A stretch of DNA of 64,000 nucleotides from Viridibacterium sp047600765 (GCA_047600765.1 JASGKF010000002.1:1736001-1800000), one strand, 5' to 3'; counted from the first letter of the stretch, positions 1-9,069 are shown. Notes: generated by a model not told the origin, from the letters alone. A program made the numbers and translations.

Positions 1-159
1 CGAGTCGTCGATGATCAGCACCTGTGTGCCGGTGCGCGCATTGATGCGGGTTTTCTCGCGACGATTCACCGGGACGATGATCTCGGTGGGCGGCACGACG
101 TATTCGTCTCCCTCGACGATTACCGGCTTCTTTTTTTTGAACAGATCCAGAATTCCCAC
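1..159 (-). CDS. Response regulator receiver protein, 5' part only
   Basis: The first 53 codons of a minus-strand gene that runs off the left edge. The translation starts at a GTG (157-159), gives a basic N-terminus with LFKKKKP, then about 40 residues, and ends in VLIIDDS. That last string is the beta-1 strand and acidic pocket that open a CheY-like receiver domain. The family role is phosphorylation-dependent signalling. The 45-residue extension before the receiver is longer than in a plain CheY or PilG/PilH protein. An AGG lies about 8 bases before the GTG. The output domain is outside the window, so the pathway is unknown. A pilus-type PilG/PilH regulator is possible but not shown. Confidence 0.6.
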   Translation of the reverse strand, partial: MGILDLFKKKKPVIVEGDEYVVPPTEIIVPVNRREKTRINARTGTQVLIIDDS

Positions 160-342
160 ACTCGCACCTGTGTATTGACTGCTTGTAGTCAGGGGCAGAT
201 TGCTGCCTGCTTCACCCCGCTTGCGCAGGTATGACTTGAATCTAGCGCAGTGCCGTGCGGCGCGGTATGACCTGTTTCACCGTCACAGGCTTGTCAGGGC
301 GACGTTTGTGGCCGAGTGTGACAAAGTTGTTCGTATAGCGTT

Positions 343-2568
343 TTACTTTGGAGCCTGTCGCTCGGCCAGACGCTGGGCGACGTCGCGCAAGGTGTGCAGG
401 GCTGATGCGATGAGTCGCAGCTGGCGCAGCAGGCGGCGCTCGGTCGGCGAGGTGTCGTGTTCGTGTTGCGGGTCGGCTGATGCGCCAGTCAGCAGGGCTG
501 GCAGTGCTTTGGCGCTTGCTGGCGCACGCTCGCCGCGCAGGTCGTCCGATAGCTGCACCAAGGCTTTGTCGAGGGCGTCGGCGAGCGGTTGCAGCTCACG
601 CAGCAAACCAAAGCTGTCGATGCGTTCGCGGTGGGCGCCGAGCGCCGAGGCATAGGCCAGCAGGCTGTGGCTGGCGTTGAGGAATTCCCAGGCGAGTTCG
701 GGCGCAACGTGGTGGCGGTCGGGCTCGTCGAGCATGCCGGCGATGGTGCGCGACAGCTCGGCATCGGCGTTGTGCGCTTCACGACGGGCAATGCGGTAGG
801 GCAGGTCGTCGCGCTTGCCAGAGGCGTACTGGCCGAGGATTTCGGCGAGGTAGAGGCGCGACTTCTCCAGCGTATCGGCCATCACGCGGTGCAGGCGCTG
901 GCCTTGCCAGTCGGGCAGGATCAGGGCGACGGCGCCGCCGGCGATCAGTGCGCCGATCAGTGTATCGAGCAGGCGTGGCCACAGCAGCACGTAGCTGTCG
1001 CCCAGCTGGCTGAAACACGAGAACACCAGCACCGTGATGCAACTGGTGGCGAGGGTGTAGCGGTCGTGCCGCAGGGCGAAGAAGGCGACGCCGGCAGCGA
1101 TGGCCAACGCGGCTTGCGCGTACGGGTGCGGGAACAGGTCGAGGAAGGCCCAGGCGGCGACGAGGCCCAGCACGGTGCCGCCGACGCGCTGCCCGAGGCG
1201 GCGCCATGTGCTGCTGTAGTTGGGCTGGCAGACGAAGACTGTGGTCAGCAGCACCCAGTAGCCCTGCGGGATGTCGAATACGTGCAGCAGGGCGTAGCCG
1301 CCGGTGAGGGCGCAGGCCAGGCGGATGCCGTGGCGGAAGCGCGCCGAGCGTGGCGAAAAGTCGGCGCGCAGGCGCTCTAGCTTGTCGTGCAGGCTGCGCG
1401 GTGCGCTGTCACGCAGGTTGGTGTCGGCGTCCAGCGGCAGGGCGTCGGGCGTGCCAGCGAGCGCCAGCTGCGTTTCGATGCGGGTGATGTTGCGACAGAG
1501 GTCGTCGAGCGCGTCGCGCAGGGCTTGCCAGGCGGGGTTGTCGCTGGCTGCAACGTGGTCGCGGGAGGCGAGCAGGGCATCCAGCGCATGCTTTGCTTCG
1601 CCCACCCGCGCGAAGGGTTCGTTACGCAGGATGGTCTCGGCCAGCGCGCGGCAGCCGCGGGCCTGGCTCTGCATGAGGTGCTGGCAGCGGAACAGGATGT
1701 CGCTGCGTGCGAAGGCATCGGCAAGCTGTTCGTAAGGCTGGTGCGAGGAACTGGCGCGTTCGTGGATGTCTTGCGCGAGGAAGTACCACTTCAGGAAGCG
1801 TTCGTTGCGTGGCTTGCGCCGCCCTTCCTGCACCCAGCGGATCAGCACTTCGCGGCTACGGTTGAAGTCACCGACCAGGGCGCTGTTCTGCGTGGCCACT
1901 GCACGGCGCAGCGCTTCGATGTCACGGCCGCCAACGGGTTCGAGCAGGCGTGCCTTGAGCGCCAGGTAGCGGCCCAGCGACTGGTAGAGGTTAGCCAGGC
2001 TGCGGCGCACGACGCGTGTCGACACCAGCGCGGCGGCGATGACCGACACGACGCCATACCAGGCGGCACCGGCGAGCAGCAGCAAGGGTTCGAACCAGAT
2101 GCTTTGCAGTGTGCTGTGCGAGACGTGGCGGGCGTAGGCCACCAGCATGCAATACACGGCGAGGATCAGCGAGGCGACGGCGATGGCCGCGTAGCGTTCG
2201 CCCATGGCACCGAGCATGACGAAGCCGAAGGTCGACAGCGCGAGGCCGGTGGCGAACAACAGGGGCCAGGGGAAAAGCAGGCGCACCGAAAAGGCGGCGA
2301 CGGCAAAGCAGAGGAGGGTGACGGCCAGTGCGCGCAAGCGGCCCGGCACGCGGTCTTCGGTTTCAGCCAGAGCACAGGCGATGACGCCCAGCACCAGGCC
2401 GATCAGCCAGTCGTCATGGCCAAGCAGGAGGCTGGGTAGCACCACGCCGGCGAAGGCGACGGCAACCTTGAGGCTGTCCAGCGCCTTGTCGTGCGCCCAC
2501 AGACGGCGCAGCCAGCCGAGCGGCGCCGGGGTGCCGCGCGGCGTCTGCAGGCTGCCGGGGGTGTTCAC
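343..2568 (-). CDS. FUSC/YccS-YhfK family inner membrane protein
   Basis: A 741-residue integral membrane protein with two hydrophobic blocks (about residues 30-190 and 400-530), each followed by a large soluble segment. This is the layout of the YccS/YhfK branch of the fusaric acid resistance (FUSC) superfamily, whose substrates are mostly unknown and are thought to include aromatic acids. The start chosen is the GTG at 2568: it overlaps the glnS stop as GTGA, and a GGGG motif precedes it by about 5 bases. A longer form beginning at 2595 would run inside glnS and looks less likely. The gene is translationally coupled to glnS. A role in efflux is inferred from family only. Confidence 0.8.
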   Translation of the reverse strand: MNTPGSLQTPRGTPAPLGWLRRLWAHDKALDSLKVAVAFAGVVLPSLLLGHDDWLIGLVLGVIACALAETEDRVPGRLRALAVTLLCFAVAAFSVRLLFPWPLLFATGLALSTFGFVMLGAMGERYAAIAVASLILAVYCMLVAYARHVSHSTLQSIWFEPLLLLAGAAWYGVVSVIAAALVSTRVVRRSLANLYQSLGRYLALKARLLEPVGGRDIEALRRAVATQNSALVGDFNRSREVLIRWVQEGRRKPRNERFLKWYFLAQDIHERASSSHQPYEQLADAFARSDILFRCQHLMQSQARGCRALAETILRNEPFARVGEAKHALDALLASRDHVAASDNPAWQALRDALDDLCRNITRIETQLALAGTPDALPLDADTNLRDSAPRSLHDKLERLRADFSPRSARFRHGIRLACALTGGYALLHVFDIPQGYWVLLTTVFVCQPNYSSTWRRLGQRVGGTVLGLVAAWAFLDLFPHPYAQAALAIAAGVAFFALRHDRYTLATSCITVLVFSCFSQLGDSYVLLWPRLLDTLIGALIAGGAVALILPDWQGQRLHRVMADTLEKSRLYLAEILGQYASGKRDDLPYRIARREAHNADAELSRTIAGMLDEPDRHHVAPELAWEFLNASHSLLAYASALGAHRERIDSFGLLRELQPLADALDKALVQLSDDLRGERAPASAKALPALLTGASADPQHEHDTSPTERRLLRQLRLIASALHTLRDVAQRLAERQAPK

Positions 2569-4340
2569 TTGCCCCAGCTGTCCTTGAGCGTGCAACTCCG
2601 GTTGAAGACCGGCTTGCCAGCCGCGTGGTCCTTGCGGTCAGCGACGAAGTAGCCGTGACGCTCGAACTGGTAGCTGGTGCCGCCTTGCGTGCTGGCGAGG
2701 CCAGGTTCGACATAGGCCGTGACGACCTTCTTCGAATCCGGGTTGATCGCTTCGAGGAAGTCGCGGCCACCGGCGTCCGGGTGTTCTTCCTTGAACAATC
2801 GGTCGTAGAGGCGCACTTCGGCGGCGAGGCCTTCGCTGACGCTGACCCAGGTGATGACGCCCTTGACCTTGACGCTGTCGGCGCCGGGCGTGCCGCTCTT
2901 GGTGTCGGGCACGATCTCGGCGAGCACGGCGGTGATATTGCCGGCGGCATCCTTCTCGCAGCCCTTGCACTCGATGACGTAGCCGTACTTCAGACGCGAC
3001 TTGTTACCGGGGTAGAGGCGGTGATAGCCCTTGGGCGGCTCTTCCATGAAGTCTTCGCGCTCGATCCACACTTCAGGGGTGAGGTTGAAAGCGCGGCGGC
3101 CCATGTCTTCGTGGTGCGGGTGGACCGGCGCCGAGCAGGGCTCGACGTGACCTGCGCCGAACACGGCCTCCCAGTTCGTGAGCTTGAGCTTGACGGGGTC
3201 CAGCACGGCCATGGCACGCGGCGCCTTTTCGTCGAGGTCTTCGCGCAGCGCGATTTCGAGGCTGCTGTAGTCGATGAGGCTGTGCGACTTGGTGGTGCCC
3301 GTGCGCTCGCAGAACAGGCGCATGGCTTCGGGCGTGTAGCCGCGACGGCGCAGGCCGACGATGGTGGGCATGCGCGGGTCGTCCCAGCCGTTGACGTGCT
3401 TCTCGTTAACCAGTTGCTTGAGCTTGCGCTTGCTGGTGATGACGTAGGTGACGTTGAGGCGCGCGAATTCGTACTGGTGCGGCAGCGGCGTGGCGAGCAG
3501 GCCGCCTTCGGCGAGGCGCGTCAGCAGCCAGTCGTAGAAGGGACGCTGGTCTTCGAATTCCAGCGTGCAGATGGAGTGCGTGATCTGCTCCAGCGCGTCC
3601 TCAATGGGGTGCGCGAAGGTGTACATCGGGTACACGCACCACTTGTTGCCGGTGCGGTGATGCTCGGCGTGGCGGATGCGGTAGATGGCCGGGTCGCGCA
3701 GGTTGATGTTGGGCGACGCCATGTCGATCTTGGTGCGCAGGATCAGGCTGCCGTCCGGGTGCTTGCCGTCGCGCATCTCGCGGAACAGGGCTAGCGATTC
3801 TTCTGCCGGGCGATTGCGCCAGGGCGAGTCCTTGCCCGGCTCGGTCAGCGTGCCGCGATTGGCGCGCATCTCGTCGGCGCTCTGCGCATCGACGTAAGCG
3901 TGGCCAGCCGTGATGAGGTACTCGGCCGCGCGGAACATGAAGTCGAAGTAATCGCTGGCGTGGTACAGGTGCTCGGTGCCGTTGGCGTCCCAGCCAAAGC
4001 CCAGCCAGTGCACGGCATCCAGAATCGAGTCGACGAATTCCTGGTCTTCCTTCTCCGGGTTGGTGTCGTCGAAGCGCATGTGGCAGACACCACCGAAATC
4101 GCGCGCCAGACCGAAGTTGAGGCAGATCGACTTGGCGTGGCCGATGTGGAGATAACCATTCGGCTCCGGCGGGAAGCGCGTGCGGATCTTCGCAGGGTCG
4201 GGCTGGCCGGCAGCGTGGTGAGCGGCATCGCCGGGTGTGCCTGCAAAGCGGCGCTGGGCGAACTTGTTCGCTGCAAGGTCGGCGTCGATGATGTTGCGGA
4301 GGAAGTTGGCGGCGGGGGCGGGCGTCTTGTTGTCGGTCAC
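2565..4340 (-). CDS. glnS: Glutaminyl-tRNA synthetase
   Basis: Charges tRNA-Gln with glutamine in the cytoplasm (class I aminoacyl-tRNA synthetase). The 591-residue protein has the class I signature PPEPNGYLHIGHAKS near residue 57, containing HIGH, and the KMSKR-type loop as ITSKRKL near residue 304. The C-terminal half is the two-barrel anticodon-binding region typical of GlnRS/GluRS, ending in SWGK. Length is close to the usual 550-590. It is followed by the FUSC-family gene with a GTGA overlap. No oddities were seen. Having GlnRS is consistent with a beta- or gammaproteobacterium, as many other bacteria use the GatCAB route instead. Confidence 0.97.
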   Translation of the reverse strand: MTDNKTPAPAANFLRNIIDADLAANKFAQRRFAGTPGDAAHHAAGQPDPAKIRTRFPPEPNGYLHIGHAKSICLNFGLARDFGGVCHMRFDDTNPEKEDQEFVDSILDAVHWLGFGWDANGTEHLYHASDYFDFMFRAAEYLITAGHAYVDAQSADEMRANRGTLTEPGKDSPWRNRPAEESLALFREMRDGKHPDGSLILRTKIDMASPNINLRDPAIYRIRHAEHHRTGNKWCVYPMYTFAHPIEDALEQITHSICTLEFEDQRPFYDWLLTRLAEGGLLATPLPHQYEFARLNVTYVITSKRKLKQLVNEKHVNGWDDPRMPTIVGLRRRGYTPEAMRLFCERTGTTKSHSLIDYSSLEIALREDLDEKAPRAMAVLDPVKLKLTNWEAVFGAGHVEPCSAPVHPHHEDMGRRAFNLTPEVWIEREDFMEEPPKGYHRLYPGNKSRLKYGYVIECKGCEKDAAGNITAVLAEIVPDTKSGTPGADSVKVKGVITWVSVSEGLAAEVRLYDRLFKEEHPDAGGRDFLEAINPDSKKVVTAYVEPGLASTQGGTSYQFERHGYFVADRKDHAAGKPVFNRSCTLKDSWGK

Positions 4341-4433
4341 TGGCCGGTTCCTGGAATGATCGCCGCCCGTGCAGGCGGCTCGAAGACCGCCATTTTAGCC
4401 CGCGCTGCTGCAGCGCGGCGCACCGATATCAGG

Positions 4434-4465
4434 CCCGCAATCCGGTCCATTGACCGGATTGCGGG
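4434..4465 (-). terminator. 14-bp perfect hairpin after the anti-sigma gene
   Basis: A perfect 14-bp stem (4434-4447 with 4452-4465) and a CATT loop lie 3 bases beyond the anti-sigma stop codon. No U-run follows on either strand, so this is not a classic intrinsic terminator. A second palindrome (4400-4418) lies just beyond it, followed on the minus strand by a short AT stretch. Together they may end or stabilise the sigma/anti-sigma transcript. The rest of the gap to glnS shows nothing else. Confidence 0.45.
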
Positions 4466-4468
4466 GAC

Positions 4469-5209
4469 TCAGCTCTTCCAGCGCACCTGCTGCTGCATGG
4501 CGGCCCCAGCGGCGTCCAGCGTGCGGCGGTCGTCAGCGATGAGGGCGTAGTAGCCCTGGCCGGCACGCTGGATCAGCACCTGCATGCCATTAACCGTAAC
4601 CGTCTGGCTATCGACCTCTGCCTTGGCGCCCGGCACAAGCAGCAGGGTCACGCCACCCGAAGGGGTCTGCACACGGATGTGCCAGCCCATGCCGAAACCG
4701 TCGATGGGGCAGAAGTGGATGTAGTCGACGCGGCCGATGGGGGCCTGCAGGTCGCCGCCGAAGTTCGACAGGATCAAGCCGAACTGGCTGGCGGCCAGCG
4801 AGGGGTGCTGGCGCATCTCGGCGACCTCGTCGCTGGCATGCGCAGCGGCCGACAGCGCGAGGTGAGACGCGTTGTGGGAGCCGGACTCGGAGCGCAGATG
4901 GCTGACGCCCAGCGCGACGGTGAGCACCACGCTGGCGGCCAGCGCCAGCATGCGCCAGGGCTTCTGCTGCTCGCGGCGGGCACGCAGGATGATGCGGTCG
5001 TTGAGGCCCTCGGGTACGGGGACGGCGAGGGTTTCGGCGATCTGCGATTCGAGCTGGTCGGTGCGGGCGGCAAAGCGCTGGCAGGCCTCGCATTCGTGCT
5101 GGTGAAGGATGGCCGCCGGCGAGAGATGACGCGGGTCGGCGAGCTTTTCGCGGCGGAAGTCGAGGCAGCTGAAGGCACTGCCGGAGACGAGATGGAGCGG
5201 GGTATTCAT
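4469..5209 (-). CDS. Zinc-binding anti-sigma factor, DUF3379-like
   Basis: A 246-residue single-pass membrane protein. Its N-terminal part carries HQHECEAC, an H-x3-C-x2-C zinc anti-sigma (ZAS) motif used to hold an ECF sigma factor. A membrane segment (MLALAASVVLTVALGV) follows near residue 90, then a periplasmic domain of about 140 residues with a conserved-looking FCPIDGFGMGWH stretch. The ATG at 5209 is preceded by AAGGAAG and overlaps the sigma-factor stop as ATGA. Expected role: keep the upstream sigma factor inactive until a periplasmic signal arrives. The signal is unknown. The DUF3379 assignment is from memory of the family and less certain than the ZAS motif. Confidence 0.8.
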   Translation of the reverse strand: MNTPLHLVSGSAFSCLDFRREKLADPRHLSPAAILHQHECEACQRFAARTDQLESQIAETLAVPVPEGLNDRIILRARREQQKPWRMLALAASVVLTVALGVSHLRSESGSHNASHLALSAAAHASDEVAEMRQHPSLAASQFGLILSNFGGDLQAPIGRVDYIHFCPIDGFGMGWHIRVQTPSGGVTLLLVPGAKAEVDSQTVTVNGMQVLIQRAGQGYYALIADDRRTLDAAGAAMQQQVRWKS

Positions 5210-5718
5210 GATGACTTCCTTGCCGATGCGCCGGATTCTCCGCTGAGGGATTGGCGGAGAGCCTGACGGGCGCGCGTCAGGCGGACCATGACAGCGCCCT
5301 CTGTCGTGTCGAGTTCTGCAGCGATCTCGGCACACGAGAAACCGCCCAGCACCTGCAGCAGGAAGGGCTCGCGCAATGAGAGCGGCAGACTGCCGATGAG
5401 GTTCTCGAGTTCGAGCAGCTCGATGGGGGCGTGGTCGGCGGCGATTTCGAGTTCTTCGGGCGCTTCGTTGACGTAGTCGAACTGTTTGCGCTCGTAGAGC
5501 CGGGCGTGTTCGTTACGCAGGATGCGCATCAGCCAGGGCTTGGGATTGTCCGGCTCGCGCAGGCTGTCCCAGCTATGCCAGGCACGCGTGAAGGCTTCTT
5601 GCACGATGTCTTCGGCGACATGGCGGTCACGACAAAGCCACCAGGCGAAACGGTACATCTCGGCGCTGTAGGCGCGCACGACCTGGTCGAAATGCTTCTG
5701 GCGCAGGCGGGCTAGCAT
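5206..5718 (-). CDS. ECF-type RNA polymerase sigma factor
   Basis: A 170-residue extracytoplasmic-function sigma factor. Region 2 is seen as AEMYRFAWWLCRDRHVAEDI with DIVQEAFTRAW, binding core polymerase and the -10 element. Region 4 is seen as LPLSLREPFLLQVLGGFS with a helix-turn-helix EIAAELDTTEGAVMVRLTRA, binding the -35 element. Regions 1 and 3 are missing, as expected for the class. It is co-transcribed with the anti-sigma gene by a 4-base overlap. No target promoter was found in the window, and the upstream 105 bases show no clear autoregulatory motif. Confidence 0.93.
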   Translation of the reverse strand: MLARLRQKHFDQVVRAYSAEMYRFAWWLCRDRHVAEDIVQEAFTRAWHSWDSLREPDNPKPWLMRILRNEHARLYERKQFDYVNEAPEELEIAADHAPIELLELENLIGSLPLSLREPFLLQVLGGFSCAEIAAELDTTEGAVMVRLTRARQALRQSLSGESGASARKSS

Positions 5719-5823
5719 GGTCGGGTGAGGTGTGTGGGGCTCATGCAGCGAAAGACCGGGGGAACGAGCGAAAGCTTACATGCCATCATTGCAGCCTGAG
5801 TCGATAAGGCGGGAGAGCGTTTC

Positions 5824-6207
5824 GTGAGCGTGGGAATCCATCTGGGAGTGATTGGTGCCGGAGCAGCGCTGGGCGCCTGGGCGCGCTGGGGTCTGGGACT
5901 GGCGCTGAACCCGCTGCTGGCCGCCATGCCGCTGGGCACGCTGGCCGCCAACCTGATTGGTGGATTCCTGATGGGTCTCGCACTGGCCTGGATCAACGCC
6001 TGGCCCGAGATGTCGCCAGCGATGCGTCTGCTTGTTACGACGGGTTTCCTCGGTGGCCTCACCACCTTCTCCAGCTTTTCGGGTGAGGTGTTCCACATGT
6101 TCCAGCGTGGCGACATGGGCTGGGCGATTGCCACCATCGCGCTGCATGTCGTGGGCTCTCTGGCGATGACGGGGTTGGGGTGGTGGGGGTTTCAGGTGTT
6201 GAGGTAG
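5824..6207 (+). CDS. crcB: Fluoride ion channel CrcB/FluC
   Basis: A 127-residue four-helix membrane protein. The CrcB/Fluc family forms dual-topology dimers that let fluoride out of the cytoplasm. Diagnostic strings are GAGAALGAWARWGL near the start, GTLAANLIGGFLMG in helix 2 and GFLGGLTTFSSFSGE in helix 3, which holds the phenylalanine/TTFS fluoride track. The start is GTG (5824), with GGGAGAG 7-13 bases ahead. It is divergent from the sigma-factor gene. The 100-base leader was searched by eye for the crcB fluoride riboswitch core and none was recognised. Confidence 0.95.
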   Translation: MSVGIHLGVIGAGAALGAWARWGLGLALNPLLAAMPLGTLAANLIGGFLMGLALAWINAWPEMSPAMRLLVTTGFLGGLTTFSSFSGEVFHMFQRGDMGWAIATIALHVVGSLAMTGLGWWGFQVLR

Positions 6208-6254
6208 AAAGCTACTCTGTAGCGAAATTCCAAACTAAACAGGTTGAGTCGGAG

Positions 6255-7787
6255 TCATTGTTGATGTGGGGTAAGTGAGGCGCTAATGCTTTGCAAAATT
6301 TTGATTACTTCGTCAGCAGACTTGCTAAGGGCAGCCTTTCCTCGTACTTCGTCAGCATCAAGCCACTCCATAACCTCGTGGAGCAAATTTTTTTTCGCTT
6401 CTCGCCGAGTTTCTGGCGAACCAGAAAACACCAGTTTGACTTTGTCTGAAAACTCTTGTGGATAGTAGTTTTCGAATGCGGATTCAGACAAAGCTATGAA
6501 TTGGTTCGGTCTATGTGAAGGAAACTTTTCCCGTAGCTTCTCAATAGCATTGGAGCCCGCTTCGTCTCCATCTGCTATGACCCAACTACTGTCGCGATAA
6601 GTTGGCGTGAGATGAGTGAAGAGGAATAAGCGGTTCAGCTCTTCAAATGTGGCGGCTACCTTCGAGGCGCCGCCAGACGATATTGTCCTGATGCGTGAAA
6701 GATTTGGGGCAAACCACGGGACGAGGTAGTCTCGAATGATCCTCTCTGCAGATGACTCTTCCAAGATGAGCCAACCATCCCAGAGTTCAAAATCTGATAG
6801 CGAGTATCCCAACTCGGATAGAACCGCCAATCGAGCGCTTGATTGATTTGGGATTTCTTTGATTTCGCTTTCAATAGGTATGTCACCGGAGCGCGGAGCG
6901 ATACGAAATAGGCGGCTATCAGTGACAGAGCAAAGATGTCTGACGACGATATTCGAATGCGTCGAAATGACAAACTGATTTCGTTGTGCGCTGTCGATAA
7001 TTAGATCAAGGAGAGCCTTTAATGCTTGCGGATGTAGATCATTTTCAAGCTCTTCTATAAGAAATAGCTTTCCTTCAGATACAGCTAAATTCGCAAGAAA
7101 ATGTACAACGTTTGGAACGCCCTCACCAAGCTGTTCAATTGGGAGAGTTCGCTGTCCGTCGGGTAGATATATGCCCGGCCTTTGACCATTCGGAGATGGG
7201 ATTGCTGTGACTTGAAATCCCAATATGGACTCGCAAGCTTCGGCGTATTTTTTATGCGCAGGGAAGGCTGGATTTGCAAGCCGCGATAGCTTGGCTGCAA
7301 GAAAGGACACATCGGGGGTGATGGAGTGTACGTGTTGCTCGCGGATGTCTTCTTGGTAGCTAACAGCTTTGCGCTTCGAAAAATATGGAACTATGAAATG
7401 GTGTGGTTCAACGGACGGTAATCTAAGGTCGGTTTGGTGTGCCCTTCGCACATCCTGGAAGAGCAGCGCCATATTGGTTTGGCCTGTGCGCCGATCGGTT
7501 GAGGAAATTCGCATCTCAAACGTACAAGGGGCATCGGAGTCTTTTGTTGGCCAGTGCTGTACCGATCTTGCGTCACTAAGGTGAATTTCTAAAAGAGCCG
7601 CCTCTGCACCCACCCGAACATCTGCATAGTGTTCTTGAAGCCCATGTTGCAGTTGATGAAGTCCTCGCAGAATGCTTGATTTCCCAGCATTGTTCGCTCC
7701 GATCAACACATTGATACTGCTCAAGCTGATAGTGCTCGTATCAACGAATGAACGGAAATTTTGCAGTCGGAAACTGGAAATTCTCAT
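6255..7787 (-). CDS. OLD-like ATPase with TOPRIM nuclease domain
   Basis: A 510-residue protein. The N-terminal ABC/SMC-like ATPase has Walker A GANNAGKSS (residues 30-38), a signature region around 219-224, Walker B LFLIEELEND (241-250) and an H-loop STHS (275-278). The C-terminal TOPRIM part has LILEESSAE (Glu 343/344) and the DxD box ADGDEAG (D406, D408). This is the architecture of OLD-family endonucleases, which include phage-defence proteins such as P2 Old and GajA. The catalytic residues look intact. It stands alone, with no helicase, reverse transcriptase or AriB-like partner beside it. Its base composition is clearly AT-richer than crcB and osmC on either side, suggesting acquisition. 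Defence is inferred. Confidence 0.8.
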   Translation of the reverse strand: MRISSFRLQNFRSFVDTSTISLSSINVLIGANNAGKSSILRGLHQLQHGLQEHYADVRVGAEAALLEIHLSDARSVQHWPTKDSDAPCTFEMRISSTDRRTGQTNMALLFQDVRRAHQTDLRLPSVEPHHFIVPYFSKRKAVSYQEDIREQHVHSITPDVSFLAAKLSRLANPAFPAHKKYAEACESILGFQVTAIPSPNGQRPGIYLPDGQRTLPIEQLGEGVPNVVHFLANLAVSEGKLFLIEELENDLHPQALKALLDLIIDSAQRNQFVISTHSNIVVRHLCSVTDSRLFRIAPRSGDIPIESEIKEIPNQSSARLAVLSELGYSLSDFELWDGWLILEESSAERIIRDYLVPWFAPNLSRIRTISSGGASKVAATFEELNRLFLFTHLTPTYRDSSWVIADGDEAGSNAIEKLREKFPSHRPNQFIALSESAFENYYPQEFSDKVKLVFSGSPETRREAKKNLLHEVMEWLDADEVRGKAALSKSADEVIKILQSISASLTPHQQ

Positions 7788-7837
7788 GTATTAACCATGC
7801 ATATAGTGAGCAGGGGCGATATGGCTTGGCTCAAATC

Positions 7838-8260
7838 TTAGGTCATCGTGTTGACGATACTGAAGTCATGCGTAATCTCCGCCGTCTTCCCCAGCATGAT
7901 CGACGCCGAGCAGTACTTGTCGGCGGACAGCTTGATGGCGCGCTCGACGACTTCGTGCTTGAGGTTCTTGCCAGTGACCGTGTAGTGATAGTGGATCTTG
8001 GTGAAGACCTTGGGGTCGGCTTCGGCGCGTTCGGCCTTGAGTGAAACCTCGCAGCCTTCGACGGCGTGGCGGCCGCGCTTGAGGATCAGCACGACGTCGT
8101 AGGCGGTGCAGCCGCCGGCGCCGGCGAGGATCATTTCCATGGGGCGCGGGGCCTGGTTCTTGCCGCCGAGGTCGGCAGCGCCTTCCATGAGGACGGCGTG
8201 GCCGCTACCAGTTTCGGCGATAAACTTTGCGTCGCCGGCCCACTTGATCGTGCATTCCAT
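7838..8260 (-). CDS. OsmC family protein (YhfA-like)
   Basis: A 140-residue OsmC/Ohr-fold protein. The two family cysteines are present, one in GAGGCTAYDV and one in DKYCSASIML. These are the peroxidatic and resolving pair in OsmC and Ohr proteins, which reduce organic hydroperoxides. The sequence is closer to the YhfA subgroup, whose substrate is unknown. The ATG at 8260 gives the usual family start MECTIKW; longer forms would run into the neighbouring gene's leader. It follows the 2H phosphoesterase gene by 47 bases on the same strand and may share its transcript. Confidence 0.9.
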   Translation of the reverse strand: MECTIKWAGDAKFIAETGSGHAVLMEGAADLGGKNQAPRPMEMILAGAGGCTAYDVVLILKRGRHAVEGCEVSLKAERAEADPKVFTKIHYHYTVTGKNLKHEVVERAIKLSADKYCSASIMLGKTAEITHDFSIVNTMT

Positions 8261-8307
8261 GACTGTGCTTCCCGTGTTCAGAAGCTGCCAGTTTACCAGC
8301 CAGGCGC

Positions 8308-9069
8308 TTAGCCACCACCGAGACGAAAACGTGCGCGGCAGCGCATGGGTTCGTTGTCGCGCTCTTCGAACAGGCACAGGTTGTCTATAGCCAGCGGCGC
8401 GGCGCAGACGGGGGCGAGATACTGCTGCAGGAAGTGCAGGATGGCGGCGGACTCTACGGCGCTGGCGCGGGCGCAGAGCGTGATGTGGAAGCGGAACAGG
8501 TCGTCGACCTGGGCCGTGCCCCAGGCTTCGAGCAACTCGCGCTGGCGGCGCGTGAAGCCCACGGCGCGGCGATTCATCTCACGTTCGCTCATGGGCTGGC
8601 GGAAGTTGTCGAGGCTGCGCACGCAGTCCCACGCCAAAGCGGAGAGCGCGGCTGACGGGGCGGCCGGGCGCAGGGCGATGAGGCCTTCGCGTTCGTGCAG
8701 GGTCAGCGGAATGCTGACAGCGGCCTGGGTGCTGGCAAAGCTTTCGAGCGCGGCGATGAGGTCCTGCACGGACTCGCTGCTCTTGAGGCGGAAGGGCGAT
8801 TTGATCGTGGCGTGCAGGCCGTAGTGGCGTGGTGCTTCGGTGAGTGCTTCGAGCTGGCTGGGAGGAATGCCGGCTACTTCGGGTTGCGGCAGGGGGATGC
8901 CGATCATGGCGTCGCGGCCGACCCAGTGGCTGCCCAGATCGTCGAGCGGCGAACCCGGCTCGGGCGAATAGAAGATTGCGTAACGGGCATTGCTGCTCGC
9001 GCCAGCGGTGTCGCTCTGGCGTTCGGCCATCTGCTTCTGCAGATCGAGGGAGGAATTCGTTTCGAACAT
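8308..9069 (-). CDS. DUF1045 protein, 2H phosphoesterase fold
   Basis: A 253-residue protein with two H-x-T motifs, HATIKSPF (about residue 86) and FHITLCA (about residue 193), the paired active-site signature of the 2H phosphoesterase superfamily (RNA ligase/cyclic phosphodiesterase fold). The RYAIFYSPEPGSPL opening and the spacing match the DUF1045 family, members of which occur in phosphonate (phn) operons. No phn gene is visible here, so a phosphonate role is not supported by context. The first 25 residues are polar and variable, and a start at an internal Met (MAERQSD) is possible. Confidence 0.8.
   Translation of the reverse strand: MFETNSSLDLQKQMAERQSDTAGASSNARYAIFYSPEPGSPLDDLGSHWVGRDAMIGIPLPQPEVAGIPPSQLEALTEAPRHYGLHATIKSPFRLKSSESVQDLIAALESFASTQAAVSIPLTLHEREGLIALRPAAPSAALSALAWDCVRSLDNFRQPMSEREMNRRAVGFTRRQRELLEAWGTAQVDDLFRFHITLCARASAVESAAILHFLQQYLAPVCAAPLAIDNLCLFEERDNEPMRCRARFRLGGG

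Noticed and set aside
2080..2100. tRNA T-loop-like GGTTCGAACC
   Set aside because: It lies inside the conserved FUSC coding frame and no cloverleaf can be built around it.
5719..5823. Possible crcB fluoride riboswitch before the fluoride channel gene
   Set aside because: The conserved core and pseudoknot strings of the motif could not be found.
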